A DNA stretch of 64,000 bases from Effrenium voratum (taxonomy: Eukaryota > Sar > Dinophyceae > Suessiales > Symbiodiniaceae), in the NCBI GenBank assembly GCA_963377175.1, contig CAUJNA010001524.1:509592-573591 (forward strand), in the 5' to 3' direction. Numbering within the stretch: position 1 is the stretch's first letter; each line of letters starts with the position of its first letter. Shown here piece by piece: positions 33,320 to 46,080 of the stretch. The position numbers were made by a program, and so were the translations under genes. The notes beneath the pieces were generated by a model that worked only from the letters and a program-made list of their open reading frames with translations, made no database searches and was not told where the DNA came from.

Positions 33320-34699
33320 CTGTGCGGGGGGGGCGTGACTCGAAATCGTTGGGACGCCCTCTTTTGAGATCTTGGATAACCAAAAGCAAACTCCAACCAT
33401 TTGGATGGGTCGCTAGGGACGAGGTGCATTCCTCCATTTGAGTGGCAGCACGGGGCCTTTGGCTCAGTTGCAAGACAGTGACTGTGGGGCGTGTCTGATT
33501 GTCTTGATGGCACCCTTCGGGTCGTAAAGGGAAACCACAAGGAATCCGAAGCCCCATGGTGAGATGGCTCAGTTCGGGGTCATTTCCTCCTTCCCTGAGC
33601 AAGCAAGGGACACGAACACTCGGAACCCCGGAGCCTTGGTTGCGCAACTCGGCCCTTCAGGAAGTGATCAACTAATCCCGGAAATATGATAAGTCCCCAT
33701 TTTGCGTACCAACCTAGCCACTTAGGGCGGTCATCCGGGCACCAGTTGCAAAACAAAAGGGTTTCCCTTCGGGTGGTTCCCCAATGGCGGCTTCCCTTTG
33801 TGGCAACTGGGATGGTGTCATAGCGGCGATCCGTCAGAATCCGTTTAGGAGTCTCTTCCTTTGAGAAACCCACAGCCAAACAGGTCGCCCTTGGGTCCCG
33901 AAGCCTGCCTCCTCCAGCAGGTCAAGGCCCTGGGAATCTGGAACCGTCGAGATGGGCTCCGAGCGCGGTCCTCTTTGGCGCAAAGAGAGTGGGTGGGTTT
34001 GGTATGGTGTGGATGGGTGGCTAGGTCTCGCTAACGGAGTCCCTTTGTGTGCCATTGAGGAGGGGGAAACCATTTGAAATCAGCTGTCAAAAGAAACATG
34101 CTGGCTGAGTTTGATTTAGGGGGGGGTCTCCTTTTCCCCCCTGATGCGTGGAGTCAACATTAGCCAATGCTTGCCTTGCCCTCACCCCTGAAAGGGCACT
34201 GAGCCACAAAACACAAACACGCCGAGTTTGTAAGGGTCTGCTCAAATGCAAAAAGAAGTCGGTGGTTTGGTTTCCCTTCACCACTCGAAGGGTTCCAACC
34301 CTCAAAACAAGAGTGAGCCATGCGATGCTTTGTCCGCATGTTGAAAAGCAGGGGAGTTCAAAGTGCAAAGTCGCTTTCTACGTTTGTTTTTGGGCTTTTC
34401 GTTTTACGTTTGCATTTTTTTCTGCGTTTGGAGCCCAGACTAAATTAAAACCTTCGGCTTCTGCCTGAAAGCTCTAAAAGCATCTTTACCTGCGAAATCG
34501 TCGCTTTTGTTTTCGAACAGCGACTTCTCTTTCAGTGTAGAATAAACCACACCGTGAACCAAATGAGACACAACTTCTTGGAGAAGCTCCTTTTTGCCAT
34601 ACCTCTTGCGAAAAAAAATAAAAAATCTAGTTCTCTCGAACAACTGCCTTGCCTAGCCTGGCCTTTTGGACATGGGCCACGAGAACGAGCTCACGCACC

Positions 34700-34746
34700 C
34701 TGATGGCACTCGACGCAAAGCCGCAGCTATGGCCGGCGCTGGCCAC
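34700..34746 (-). CDS. Candidate upstream exon: VASAGHSCGFASSAI
   Basis: Lies between GGTGGCCAG and a GGTGCGTGAG donor context. Its phase fits 36511 upstream and 33319 downstream within a one-base ambiguity. The opposite strand is also open here, so this is weak. Confidence 0.25.
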
Positions 34747-34834
34747 CTGGCCACCTGGCTCTCCGGGCCACGGCAACTTGCCGCGCACGCAGATATGGCT
34801 GCGGTTGCTGTGGTTGGGGTTAGCGACCCTAGGA

Positions 34835-34914
34835 AGGGGAGCAAACCATTTTCACTTTTAGCAGTTGAGTGATTGGATTTCAACCACTAGACCACAATAA
34901 GCAGATTTGTAAAG
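34835..34914. repeat. Dispersed repeat R5, copy 1
   Basis: Shares AAGGGGAGCAAACxA, TTTTAGCAGTTxAGTG, GGATTTC, CACTA.ACCA.AATAAGCA with 46007-46080. About 80 bp. Confidence 0.65.
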
Positions 34915-36365
34915 TGTTTCCCAGCAACCATGGGAGAAGCGTTTGGGTTGACGTGCCACCAAAACAAGAAGCGGCGGGGACCTCCAAAACGGATGTCGGG
35001 ACAGCGCGGTCCTCGGCCAGCGCGGGCGGGCTCGCCATGGGCTCAACCAGTCGGGCCATGCCCTGCGCTTTTCCGTGGGGTGTTTGTGTGGCTTTTCCCT
35101 GGTGGTTGGTTCGAAACGGTGCCGAATGAAGAAGTCAATCGCCTGGGCTTGGACCCTGTAGCACCGCATGTCCATCCAGTATCTTTGAGGGTGCTCTTCT
35201 AGCCAGACACCTGTTGTCGTTTCTGTTGTCGTTTTGGGGGCTCCTTCTTGCAGCGCACTCCCACGCAAATTAGCCAGTCTGTGTGGCTATTGCCGCTTCT
35301 GCAAAAAAAAGGACCCCAAGTTTTCCAAATTTTGGCCGGTTTGCGGGAAAACCACGGATATTCCCAAAACGACAGTTGTCAATCCAATCATTGGCCATCA
35401 AGCAACGTCACAGTTGCCCAGTGAGCCTGGTAGAGTCTGGTAGAAGTGGAACGCTTGTTGGTTCCACAATCTGTCGTCCACACGTCCCGATATTTGCAGG
35501 ATGCCAACACTGAGCAACTGGGATTGGGGTTGACTTTTTTTCGTGTCCTCCGAACATCCACTGAACTGGGATATGAATCCCCAGAGAATCTGCCGACTGC
35601 AGATCTTGAGCCCATGGCGGGAGCTACGGGAGTGAGGAAAACACCCAAATCGGGTGGTGTGTGTTCCTTTTGTCTTCCTGCAACAAAAAGAGGACAAAGG
35701 CACCCAACCGACGTGTCCACATACCAAAAAGCGCTTGACATAGAATGGGCACGTAAGGGGTGTACAGTGTACAACTGTAGTGACCATGGGACATAAACAA
35801 GGTGCTGGTTGGGCCCGCACACCGTAGCAAGGCCATGCTGTTACCAAATGGCAAGAGAAGCGCAGCATAGGATCCAAGCCTCACCCGATTTTCGACTTCA
35901 GGGGCCAGCGGCTGGATCCGATCGCGTGAAACTGAGGCGCAGGCCGCACAAAGCCTGGGCACGCCAAAGGCAGGGCTGGATCGCTGGCTCTGAGGAAACA
36001 ATTGAAAACGCCTTGGTTTCTCTGAGCCAGAAAGCTTGGCAGGCTAGGGTCCTCATGGTCTCTGAAAGCCCAAGTGGCCGTCCGCGAACCCACTTCACGA
36101 ATTCTCCAAAGAGGCGCTTTCTGGCGACATGGAAGTGGAAACCGAGCTTCCCATGAAACATTTGGGCTCAGGGAATCAAGCTTGGGGTTTTGGGAATGAA
36201 CCTGAAGGGGATAGGCAAAGTTGGATGGTTCACCTGGGGATTCCAACTCATTTCTCGCTCCTTGCTCTCTATCCTTTCAACCCACAAGGACACCCACTTA
36301 AAATTGGTTCAACAGCTGAAAGAGCCACGAAAAGGGCAGCATGGCTGTGGTTGTCAAAAATCGGG

Positions 36366-36475
36366 TAACCCCAAAATGGCTTGCCCTGGTAAACGGAACC
36401 AAAGACTAAAACCCGCTGTCCATTTTCTGGCTTAATTTTGACCCACACCCACATGGGGAGCTGGAAAAAAGGGAG
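36366..36475. repeat. Dispersed repeat R4, copy 2
   Basis: Second copy of the repeat at 26479-26585, same orientation. Confidence 0.6.
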
Positions 36476-36510
36476 GCACGCCTTGTCTCGACGGCTTTTT
36501 TTTGGGGGAC

Positions 36511-36618
36511 CTCTTCGCGACTCGGAGGCTCCGGCAGCAAGCAGCCCTGGTCTGCGACTTGCAGCAGCAAGCTCCATCGGTTCCTCGAGTCGGCGATCTC
36601 AAACTCGAGCCCGATGGG
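36511..36618 (-). CDS. Exon of unassigned gene: PIGLEFEIADSRNRWSLLLQ
   Basis: 108-nt phase-0 exon between acceptor ACCGAAG and a GTCCCC donor. Reads PIGLEFEIADSRNRWSLLLQ, VADQGCLLPEPPSREE. Protein-like composition. It may be an N-terminal exon of the DTW gene downstream. No family recognised. Confidence 0.45.
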
Positions 36619-37432
36619 CTTCGGTTTCGTTGGGTTTTCCGTTGGGCAAACAAAAAACCACCGAAGATTCTACCAGACCGAAAGGGCATCACATGTTTTG
36701 GCGGTTGCTTACACCACCATGTTTGGGAGTTTCATGGTTGCGAATCCTGGGGGTTTAAAGCGGTTCAGGCTTGGTTGTCTTGGGGACTGGGCTGCGTTTC
36801 GGCCAGGTTGCCAGACTTGGAGCTGTGGGTTTTGGGTTGGGTTGCGGTTGGTGGAGAGATGGGTTCACTTTGGGCTTGAGTTGGGTTCAGGGTTGATTGG
36901 GGCTTAGAGACTGGTTGAGTTGGGGTGCTTTTGGGTCCCAGACAATGCATCCAAACACCCCGAGCATGGACAATTGGGTTACGGTGTATGAACTGAAGTT
37001 GGGATAAAGCTGGGGCTGGGCGGTATTGGTTTAGGTTGGCTCTAGGGTTGGTTCGGGCGGGTTTTTTAGGCTGGGTTTGGCTGGGATAAGTCTTGGGCTG
37101 AGGGGGTAAGTGCGCTAAAGATTGAGAGTGGGGCGGGTTGAGTGCTGCATTTCGGGTGGGTTTAGGTTTAGCTGAGGCCACAGAAAGCCAAAGCCGATGC
37201 CAGGAACAGCAAGTAAACCAAATCAAGGAACTAAAGCGATCACCCTTCATTCTTGCCTGGCTTACAAGCAAGAGAGCTGTGAAAGGTCAAACGCAGATAC
37301 CTTATAGAGGCTGCCTTGTTTCCTTTTGACTGGATGGTCATTTGAGGGGCTGCAAGGCACTGCGAAGGAACGCAATTTTGCCCGGGTGGTGCTCCGCTTC
37401 TGGAGGAGGTTTTAACCCATTCTTCGACCCGC

Positions 37433-37489
37433 CGACCGCCGGAGCTCAGTCTCCGGGTCCCCCGGCAATCCCAGCAAGTAGGCCCAAAT
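37433..37489 (-). CDS. Candidate exon: IWAYLLGLPGDPETELRRS
   Basis: Phase-0 reading between acceptor GATGGGGAG and a GC donor. It joins the exon at 36618 in phase. No family recognised. Confidence 0.35.
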
Positions 37490-40400
37490 CTCCCCATCCT
37501 CGCGATCTCGTGCTGGCAAAGCCGCGAAACAGCTTGCTCGGTCAAAAGCCAGTCAGAGTTGGAATGACCCAAAGTGAACCTTGTGGTCTTCTTTCAGCTA
37601 GGCTCCTTCCGAAAAGCTGACTCTTGGTTCTAGGTGGTTTCGGTGAGAAGCAGAACCTGCTAAAATGGCGCTGTTTGAACTAAAGCCTTTGGGTTGTCTG
37701 AAAGGGGACAAAAGGGTGGTTTTTCAACCAGCTCGCCCAATTCTGGTCAAAGGTGTCGGGAGAGGGTGCCCTAAGGATACACGGGAGACTAAGCCTTTAG
37801 CACTTGCTACACGCCAACCTACCTTTAGGACAGCCCCCCTAAAGCGCCGTTTCCAAAACAAGCGGCCCTTAGACAGCCTTGAGGGGCGTGACATTCATTG
37901 GGGATTCTTCGGTGAACATTGTTTGGACAGGGACTCATGTCCAGCAACCACTGTTGAGGTGGCTCCTTTGAAAACCATGTCCATATTTCCGATGAAACAT
38001 CTCCCCTAAGAGGAAGCTCGCTTCTTCCGTGAGTTTCCACTCACACAACCCACATGCTCGAGAGCTGTTTGACCATGGGCAAGATCCGCGCTCGGCACCG
38101 GTTGGTTTCATTCATTCCAGGTCGTGGATTCTGTAGCCCTCCCTAGCAGGTCCAACTCTGGACTCGCGCCAGCTAGGGCGCCCGCGAGGCACTGCTGAAC
38201 GATGTCAGCGCACAAGTGCCCCCTGAGGCCGGGGGAGCGCAAAACGTCCAAGGGTGGAAGCGCCAGGAATGGGAGAAACTACCAAGTGCAGGACTTTGTC
38301 CACACTATGTACTTCCCCAAGTAGCCCCAGGCTTTATGCCGGGGACTTGTCACCTGACAACCTGGAAGATACCCTATGACATACACGGCAAACCTGGGCT
38401 TTGCATCTGCCCAAGCCCAGTGGCCATGGGAATAAGGATCTGCCCTTGTTGCCGGATCTGAAAAAGAAAACCAGGAAGAGGGCCGTGCTCCAATTCTTGG
38501 AGGGATGTGCCACTGACGGAAATACCCCGCCAGGTTGATGGATTTGAACTCAAGATCACTTTGGGGGTTTGCGACAATATACGCTTTCATCGCCAACCGC
38601 CTAAGCGTCACGAAGCACGGCCTGCGCATGATTTGGCTGCCACATGCCCAAGACACTGACTTTTTCCACGCATGTCACACGAACCGACCGCCGGCACGAC
38701 ATCGTAGCGCTCAAACAGGCATTCTACCATATGTTCTTTGGGCAAGCATTCAAGCAACAATGAGGCCAGCCTCTTCAGTGGCGGCTTTCGTTACAACCCA
38801 TGGCTCACATTGTAAGGGATCAAGGACATTTCTGCAAACTCCCTTGTTTGCTTGCGGGATCCACTGCCCCGTACTTCATCCCCTGGACCTTGCTCCCCAA
38901 CCTCATCTTTCGTCTGGTTGCCTCTTTGGGTCACACAAAGGCAGGGAATACTCCCACGAAATGGACACCCTTGATGAAACCCTTAGCCCAGAGGCGAGGG
39001 CAAACCGGCGGAGCGCCCCATCCCCGGTTCCGAACGCTGCGGCCCGCGCAGGAAGATCAAGAACCACAAGGCCCGAAAGACCAGGAAGGGGCGAGGCTTC
39101 ATGCATGGCCTCGAGCGGAATCGCCCGTCGGGGAATTTTGCCCAGCACATCGAGGGAACCCCTGTGAAACCCGAAAACGTCTCAAAAGGGAAAACCTGAG
39201 CGGATCAAGTACTGACGGACAGAATGTAGCACCAGTTGGTAGGAGGCTTCGGGTATTCTCCATCCTACCTGGTTCAGGATGTAGTTACATCCACACTATG
39301 AAGTCCACAAACTACGGCAGTGAGCTTTGTAGCTGTCTAAGTTCCTCAAAAGGCCCATGACCGCCCCTATGCCCAAAGGTGTGCTTTGATCGAGGCACAA
39401 GCTCAGGCTTAAGGAAAGTCCCGACTCGGTCCCGACTCGACTTCCAATGGCTGATTTTTGAGAGCTCAGACTCCCGTGGCTCCCCAAGAGTCCAAAGGTT
39501 TCCTTTTTCTTGGGCTTAAAACGGTACAGACCCCGCCTTTCCCCCGGTTGGGCTAAAACACGACCCAAGTAAGCCGCAGCTCAAGACCCCGTTGCCTAGT
39601 GTTTTTTTTGGGGTTTTGGTGGGTCAGCCGGTTGCAACTTGCTCAGTGAGAGGAGTATCCGACCCCCCAAACCAATGCCCCGAATCCACATCCCGATTCC
39701 CTCACCCAAGCCCCCCCTCAACCCAAACTTATCAAACCTTCATAGCCCCCAACCTGAACCGAACACCTCCAGTAGAGAGGTTAGAATAAGGGTACCCTTT
39801 TTTTGTGGTCCAATGTAGTAGGGGAACCCTGCCAAAAAAGGAAACCTAGAATCAATTCCCGGGCCGCCCGCGAGGTGGCAAAGGCCTTGGGCCATTCCCA
39901 GTCCTCCCACCTGGCGCTGGGCCAGGACGCGATGGGAAAACGTGACCCAACCACCAGAGCCGTGGGCCGTGGGCCCAAACCGCAGCTTCGGCTTTGGTTT
40001 GCCACTAAGGAGCTTCCAACTCATTTGCTGAGTCTTGGGAAAACATGCCACGGGCGAATGCTTGAGTTAAAATGACAGATTATACTCGAAGCTACAAAAA
40101 AAAACTGTGGGCGCCCTTGGACCCCTTCGGCCAAATGTCAACATTAACCTGGGGGAGGGGTCCCAAACTAACAAACTTGACATGGCCCAGCAGTTGCACG
40201 GCTTTCAGAGGAGATAAAAAAACACGCCAACGTTCCGTTTTGAGGTTGTTTCAAAGGGAACAAAGGGACATCCTCAGTTTTTTTGGCTTTTTGGGTAGTT
40301 TCATTCTGTTACCTTGTGGATGGGACTCATGTTCCCCACTTTCCAAACAGAGCGTTGGAGAACTTGTGCTGCGTTAATGGACAAGGGAATGCCCGCCTGG

Positions 40401-43400
40401 GTCTAGTAAAGCGGTATGAAGCAAGACTGGCCGGTGTTTGGAATTCTCCAAATTACTCATTTGCTCGCGGTTTTGTAAAGCAATAGGCATCCCCTGCTCA
40501 TTTGCTCCGTAAACGCCAACCCAACATGACTGGGTGTGACCGGTTCCTGCTTTTGAGGTCACCCCTTCTTGCAGTTGCGAATGGACAAACCAAGGGGAAC
40601 TGACTCAGGTTCTAGGCACTGGAAGGATCTCTTACGACCGATCGGCGTGACTCACTCAACTCGCGCGCGGCAGGACGGAGCAAGCGAATATGAGAGGCCC
40701 ATACCTGCGGCCAGGCTTCGCGCTGGCTGCGGTGCAATGATTTGAAGTTTGCAGTTCTCCCTTGCCCGCTTTCGGTTTCGGGGGTTTCGGGCCCCCGAAC
40801 TGTGAAGAAGCGGTCGAACTTGCTGCTTGACTTCATAGACTCGGGAACAAACAGTCTCAGCTTCTGCCTTGCCACTCAACTTGCTTCCACGCCCTCGGGC
40901 CGTGGTTGCCCTGGTAATGTTGGGGGGGGGGAAAGGGGGGCCATGTCACCCCCCACTTTTGGGGCTCCATGTCACAATCAGCACAAGCTGCCACCTGCCA
41001 GCGCCAAGGACACCACCGAGTCAAGCAAATGGCATCCCGAAGCCAAAAGGAAGGGGGCGGGTTCTTTGCACCACTTTTTGTTACCAAGGAACCACTTAGC
41101 TTCATTTGCCAGGGTATTGGTTGGGTATGAACAACAAAACGGGAACATCATGAGTTAGATGGATCTACATCTGCCAAAATATGTTCGTGAGGCGCACCAT
41201 TTAGGATCCTCAGTAAAAACTCACACCGCTTTCAGTAGGGAATAAAATCCCAGACATTGCTTGACGTCTTTGTCGACATCTTTCATTTCTTGAAGGGAGG
41301 CCGCTCTTAGCTCAGTTCTGAACTGGGGATTTGTCCCACATGGGTCCACACGATGCTCGACTTGGGCCGAGCCATGCAGACGGATCTGACTGCACACAGA
41401 CTGCTGGGAAACCAAAAACTCAGATGCCAGTGGCCATGGGAAAAAATGGGCATCCAGTTTTGGTTGGTTGACTTTAAGGGGGAACCCTTCCAAGAAAAGG
41501 AAAAGGGGCACCGCTGGAAGGCCAAGACCGCAGCCCCGGCCAAAGAGGGTACGCTCTGGCAAGGAGCATCGAGCTGAGCTCCCGGCGTGAACTTTCGCAC
41601 CCAGCCAGACGCTTTGCTGAAGCTGGGGGCGCTCGGATGCTTCCGGGAAGCGAATTAAGGGCCCTCGAGCCACAAGCTGCCGCGAATTTTGATGTGGATC
41701 GATGGTTTGTGCCAGGTGGTTTCTCCCAGTTATAGGGTTTCTTCCCCTCCAGATTGTCAGAGGTGCTGCATTACCTGGCAGATTTCGCTGGCATACTCTT
41801 ATTACTGGAAGGCAGCTGCGAGGGTTCCGCAGATTGACTTCTTTTCGCAAAAAACTCGCTGCCACATGCCATGTTTGGGAGGGGCATGGTGCCCCGGATT
41901 AGCAAGTCTTTCAAATTTTCATCCGGGTTCCAATCAACTAGAGGGATGCTGTTTCAGGCTACTCATTAGCCCCCCTCCTCCACTAGAATGATTCTCAGAA
42001 CCTTTCCAAGGCGTCTCCCTTCTGGGTTGTGGGGGGGGGTCTGGGTCTTACCTCCTAATGACAAAGGGTTTGAACTTACTTCATCTCTTGGTGGACATGA
42101 ATGGGCTCGGCCCATCTTCCGTTGAACAAAGGGTGTATATTTGGGGCATTCTCCTCTTGCCTTCCGAATGCAGTCGGAAACAGGCCACATTTCTAATCTG
42201 GTTTCTTGGAGGAAACCATCAAGATTCCAGCCAAACACACGGATTCCCCCGACGTTCTTCGCCCGCCGTTGCTTCTCGATTCTGGCGCCCCCTCATTTTC
42301 TCCTCGCAGGAATTCTGCAGGAGTGGGCTGCGGTCTCTGGGGGAATTTGCCTGAGGCACAGCGCTCACTTGCCGAGAGGGTCGCCTGATGGAACCACAAA
42401 TGGACCAAATCAGGGAAACCATGGGCCAGGTCGGCTTCGGGCAAGCGAGCGCTAGCTTCACATTTTTCCCTTGAAAAGGTGATGTGCGAGACAACCGCCG
42501 GTATTGACAACGCACGGATAGCGAGTCAACGTGACCCTCGCGCTCAGAAGACAACAGCAATTTCGGGGACAAAACAACATGGTGGGCTTACAATCAAAGA
42601 ATGGGAATCTTCAAAACGTGTCTCCCTTTTGCTCTTTGAAATATCCCTACGGGATACCCTGGTTTTCTCACACCTGGTTTCCATCTCGCTTAGGCACGAG
42701 GTCATCGCTATGACTCAAAGCTCTGTCTCATCAGCCTCACCAAAGATCCAGGGGCTGATCGTGTCCCACCTTGGTGCTCACGAAGGTGGAAACGCCGCTG
42801 GGGGGGGGGGGGGGGAGGGTTTTGCAGGAGATGGTTTCCGGAAGCTGGACATGACCAAATGACGGTGGTGTCGTTGGCATCCTCCCAAAAGCCCTTGATC
42901 AGCAGCCAACCCGAAATCTGTCACGTATGAAGGATCCTGAACGGGACACATACTATAAGGGCCTGAAGAAATCGGAATGGGGATGCGGGGTATGGTAGGA
43001 AAAGTGCTAGCAACTATTCAGCCCCTCATGTTACTCATGTGTGCATGTGTCACAGTAGGGCGAACCCCAACATTGGGTGGTTTTACGTTGGTTTCCCTTT
43101 AAAGCCACACCAGAAAGGGGCTCCCAAAAGCCACGATAGGAAAAAAGGGCGACATCCCTTGTATGTCATCTTGGTGCAGCTGTCGCATCACTGGTCTCAT
43201 CAACCAGCCCATGCTCAGCACAGAACCATGCACGCATTGGCGAAGGAGAGGGCGGCAAGGGCGCCTGCAAGCACATGGGGGGGGTCCCACTAGCGGGGGT
43301 CTTATCATTCTTGGACGGGAAGCCCCCTAATAGAACGCTTTTAACAATCTGGGGTGAACACTGCTGTATTACTAATTTATTCCCTCGACGCAAGGGTCCC

Positions 43401-43803
43401 ATGGGTATAAAATCCTCTTAGACTCGAGATTGCCAGGTATGGACATGTTGCAAGCTTATGTTCTATGACACCTCTGAGCCAGCCCAAGGCACTTTTGGGC
43501 ACCTGTTCATCAACACCAAAATAAGCCCAACCAACGGTGTGTTTGTTTGGGGTTTGCTCTCTAGCCCCCTGTTGGAGAAAATAACGGAACCCGCGTGTAG
43601 TGTAGAATCCCTCCTTGGGTCGTTCTTCTGCATTCCATCTCCTAGTCCTCTCTAGTCAACAGCTCGGTCCTGAGTCGATCGGCCAGACAAGTCTGAACTT
43701 TTCGTTTACCACTACAATATGGTCCAAACCCGAAAAGTGAAGATGAAGTTCGAGTCCTGGCACTCAGGGAGTGACAAAGGCAAAACCACGAAGTCCCCCT
43801 GGC
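37490..43803. other. Long intron/intergenic stretch with weak exon candidates
   Basis: Mostly low-information intron-like sequence, with a G11 run near 42,800. Minus-strand segments with exon-like composition but no confirmed splice partners: 39,000-39,140 (SPLPGLSGLVVLDLPARAAA), 39,870-39,960 (SARWEDWEWPKAFATSRAAR), 40,712-40,825 (two competing frames before a GTATGG donor) and 41,225-41,300 (LRAASLQEMKDVDKDVKQ). A gene may cross this region; I could not assemble it. Confidence 0.3.
39764..39848. mobile_element. MITE-A copy, short ends
   Basis: Has ACCTCCAGTAGAGAGGTTAG and the body GTAGTAGGGGAACCCT.CC but lost part of both terminal repeats (right end AAACCTAG). Confidence 0.6.
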
Positions 43804-43895
43804 CTCGTCCTCTAAGCTATCCGTCACCTCCGCGACTTCCTCCTCTGGCACGGAAGACGCCGCCGCCGGTTCCGAAGCGACGTCCTTCACCTCAC
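43804..43895 (-). CDS. Acidic exon of an unassigned gene
   Basis: Acceptor GCCTCAG; reads EVKDVASEPAAASSVPEEEV then AEVTDSLEDE to a GC donor. A disordered, acidic linker by composition. The parent gene is unknown; it lies between the TPR and DTW exons on the same strand. Confidence 0.45.
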
Positions 43896-44959
43896 CTGAG
43901 GCTCGAGTGCGGGGTGCTTTGGATGGTTTGCTGGGATCTTCAGGTCGAAAGGTGGGGCGCGACCGTTCCTGTCATCCAGGTTAGCAGGGCAGAAGCGACG
44001 AGTTATGACCTGAGTTGGTTCGAAGGTGTGCGGGATCCCTTCACCATGATGTAGGGCCCTATGAGCCCTCTGACAGGAAATGGACTCAAAGGGTCACCCT
44101 TTAAAGACGCCCCTCTTCAAGACCTTAGCGGGGGTTTAGGGGGCTGTGGTTCGCGGCGTGCCTCCGCGCGGCAGGGGTGGTCGCGTCGGAGCCTCAGGAT
44201 TGAACCCAAAACTGGTCATCCGCAGAATCGCTGTGGTAAAATAGGCAACCCGCGTCCCCAAAAGCAAGCCAGGTATGTTTGCGAAGCGAGGCTCAACAAC
44301 TGCACAAATGCTGTTGGTGGGGAAACAATCAAGCTGGAATTCGGGAAGAGCAGGGATGGCGGACTATGGGGAAGAACCCTACACCTCACTTTCTGAGATG
44401 GCCAAACCACTCCAAACTGCTTGTTTACCAGTAAAATGGTCCTCTGAACAAAGTATACAGTCCAGGAACTTGGAGAGTCAGACATTTGGTTAGGCGATAC
44501 CCCGCATCTTCAATTTCCCATGGCCCCAAAGACCTTCTTTGTCCGATCTTCCTGCGCCATTCCCAATATCTTTTTTGTTCTTCTTCTTTTTCCGACGGTT
44601 ATGGAACAACAAAGAGAAACCGGATCCCCCAACATTGAACTCTGACATAATGACGCCAACGGGGCAGACACGGAAAGAGTCCTTGGCCATGATCTTGCTC
44701 GAAGCAGAGCCCGAAACAAGGGAACATATCACGTCGACAACTCCCCTCCTTCACTTGCCCAGTGGCCAGAAGAACGGAAGGGAGACACCCTGTTTGTTGG
44801 CTTTAAGTTGCCAGGGGTCACCGAACCCACAAACCCTTCGGCCATGGAAAAGAAGGCGTGCCCTGTTTGGGAGGCAAACGTTTTCAGGGAACCCCGAACA
44901 AACGGGAAAGAACAAGAGGCAAACCATGGAAAATGCCCTCCCCCGCCCGGAGATCTGGG

Positions 44960-45016
44960 GATCCCTGCCATGCTCAGCATCATCGCATCCACCAAGCACC
45001 AGAAAAGGAACACCGC
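44960..45016 (-). CDS. Candidate hydrophobic exon: AVFLFWCLVDAMMLSMAG
   Basis: Starts after GGCGCAG and ends near GGCAG/GGATCC. In phase 0 it would be a membrane-like segment; in phase 1 it reads GGVPFLVLGGCDDAEHG. A MITE-B remnant lies 84 nt upstream of the acceptor, as at other exons. Frame undecided. Confidence 0.25.
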
Positions 45017-45099
45017 CTGCGCCGAGCGCACGCCGAAACGGTTGGCGGTCGCAAAGGGCAAATAACGAACAGAGCTGAAACTCGGGGAAAGAACAAACA

Positions 45100-45176
45100 C
45101 ATAATATTTACAGTAGTGACAGATTCCCTTTAAAACCAACAGGGGAAATTAAAAATATTCAAAAGCAAATGGAAGA
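45100..45176. mobile_element. MITE-B copy, partial
   Basis: Core CAGTAGTGACAGATTCCC and TTTAAAACCAACAGGGG, with right end AAAGCAAATGGAAG. The left terminal repeat is missing. Confidence 0.6.
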
Positions 45177-45460
45177 GAACGAAACTGACTGCAAGATGAC
45201 TTCACTCAAGAATGCTGCTTAGAATCTTGCTCCAATTCTTGGCGGCTTTTGCTCCCCAAAACGTCCAACTTGTTTTGTTGACTGCCGCTAAAGACACAGT
45301 TACCGGTCAAGAAAAAGGCTAATCATCCCACCAACTACGTAACAGTCAACACACAACCCAACCCGAAAGGGTACCATACAACAAATTACACGGCCGCTTC
45401 AACGGAGCTTTCGTTCTGAAACGCCTGAGGAAGCCTAGACAATTGTGCACTCTTTTGTCC

Positions 45461-45569
45461 TAGGTCCTCCAGTAGAGAGGTTAGAATAAGGGTACCCATT
45501 TTTCTGTAGTCTATTTCAGTAGGGGAACCCTCCCCAAGAAAGGGTAAAAGGGCACTACTGGGGGACCTA
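45461..45569. mobile_element. MITE-A copy, complete
   Basis: TA, GGTCCTCCAGTAGAGAGG, a body with TTCTGTAGTCTATTTCAGTA, then CACTACTGGGGGACC, TA. At 105 bp between the TAs this is the best-preserved copy with 51854-51959. Confidence 0.85.
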
Positions 45570-45706
45570 GTGTCACTTTTCTAGCACCTCTACAGGATCA
45601 GGCACTGGATTCTTTTATGGAATCCTAGCTTCCACTTGCAGGCAGAACTTGTCAACAGCACAACTCGCCCCCTGCAGCCGAGCCGCCGCAAAAAAGATGA
45701 CGTACC

Positions 45707-45739
45707 TCGCGCGAAGCACGGCCGTGGCAAAAAGTCCGC
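45707..45739 (-). CDS. Candidate micro-exon before a GTACGTC donor
   Basis: 33-nt segment between acceptor CCTGAGAAG and GTACG. All three frames are open (for example ADFLPRPCFAR), so the phase cannot be chosen. The strand agrees with the flanking genes. Confidence 0.25.
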
Positions 45740-46006
45740 CTTCTCAGGAGGGAAACAAGTTAAACTTGCGGGATCTTGACGAAGCATGGACTGTGGATAA
45801 CCGTCCTTCCTTCCAGCCGCGTTGGACATCAAGGAAGAAAAAGTCGGCTTCGAGCAAGCGAGTTCTTGGTCGGTCATTGTAGTGCAGAACAACCTGGAAC
45901 AACAATGGAAGCTTGATGTAGCTGACACCATGGACAGTCTGCCAAGTTGGAGTTCAAGGCAGGGGGAACCAAATTGGCAACCTACTGATGCTTGGTCGAC
46001 GTTGAA

Positions 46007-46080
46007 AGGGGAGCAAACAAATACATTTTAGCAGTTAAGTGGGGATTTCCCACTAAACCAGAATAAGCAAAATGGGAAAA
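46007..46080. repeat. Dispersed repeat R5, copy 2
   Basis: Second copy of the repeat at 34835-34914, same orientation. Confidence 0.65.

Noticed and set aside
34653..34872. Plus-strand frame HENELTHPDGTRRKAAAMAG
   Set aside because: Looks protein-like, but no plus-strand splice partners; the minus reading fits neighbouring exon phases slightly better. Left undecided.
36765..37271. Pro/Gln/Thr-rich 168-codon minus frame
   Set aside because: Arises from a GGGTT/GGTTG-rich simple sequence.
38995..39150. Candidate exon on either strand
   Set aside because: Three frames open with plausible composition; no phase-consistent neighbours to choose from.
41221..41865. 214-codon minus-strand frame
   Set aside because: Composition mostly intron-like; only the last 20-30 codons look like a possible exon, noted in the stretch entry.
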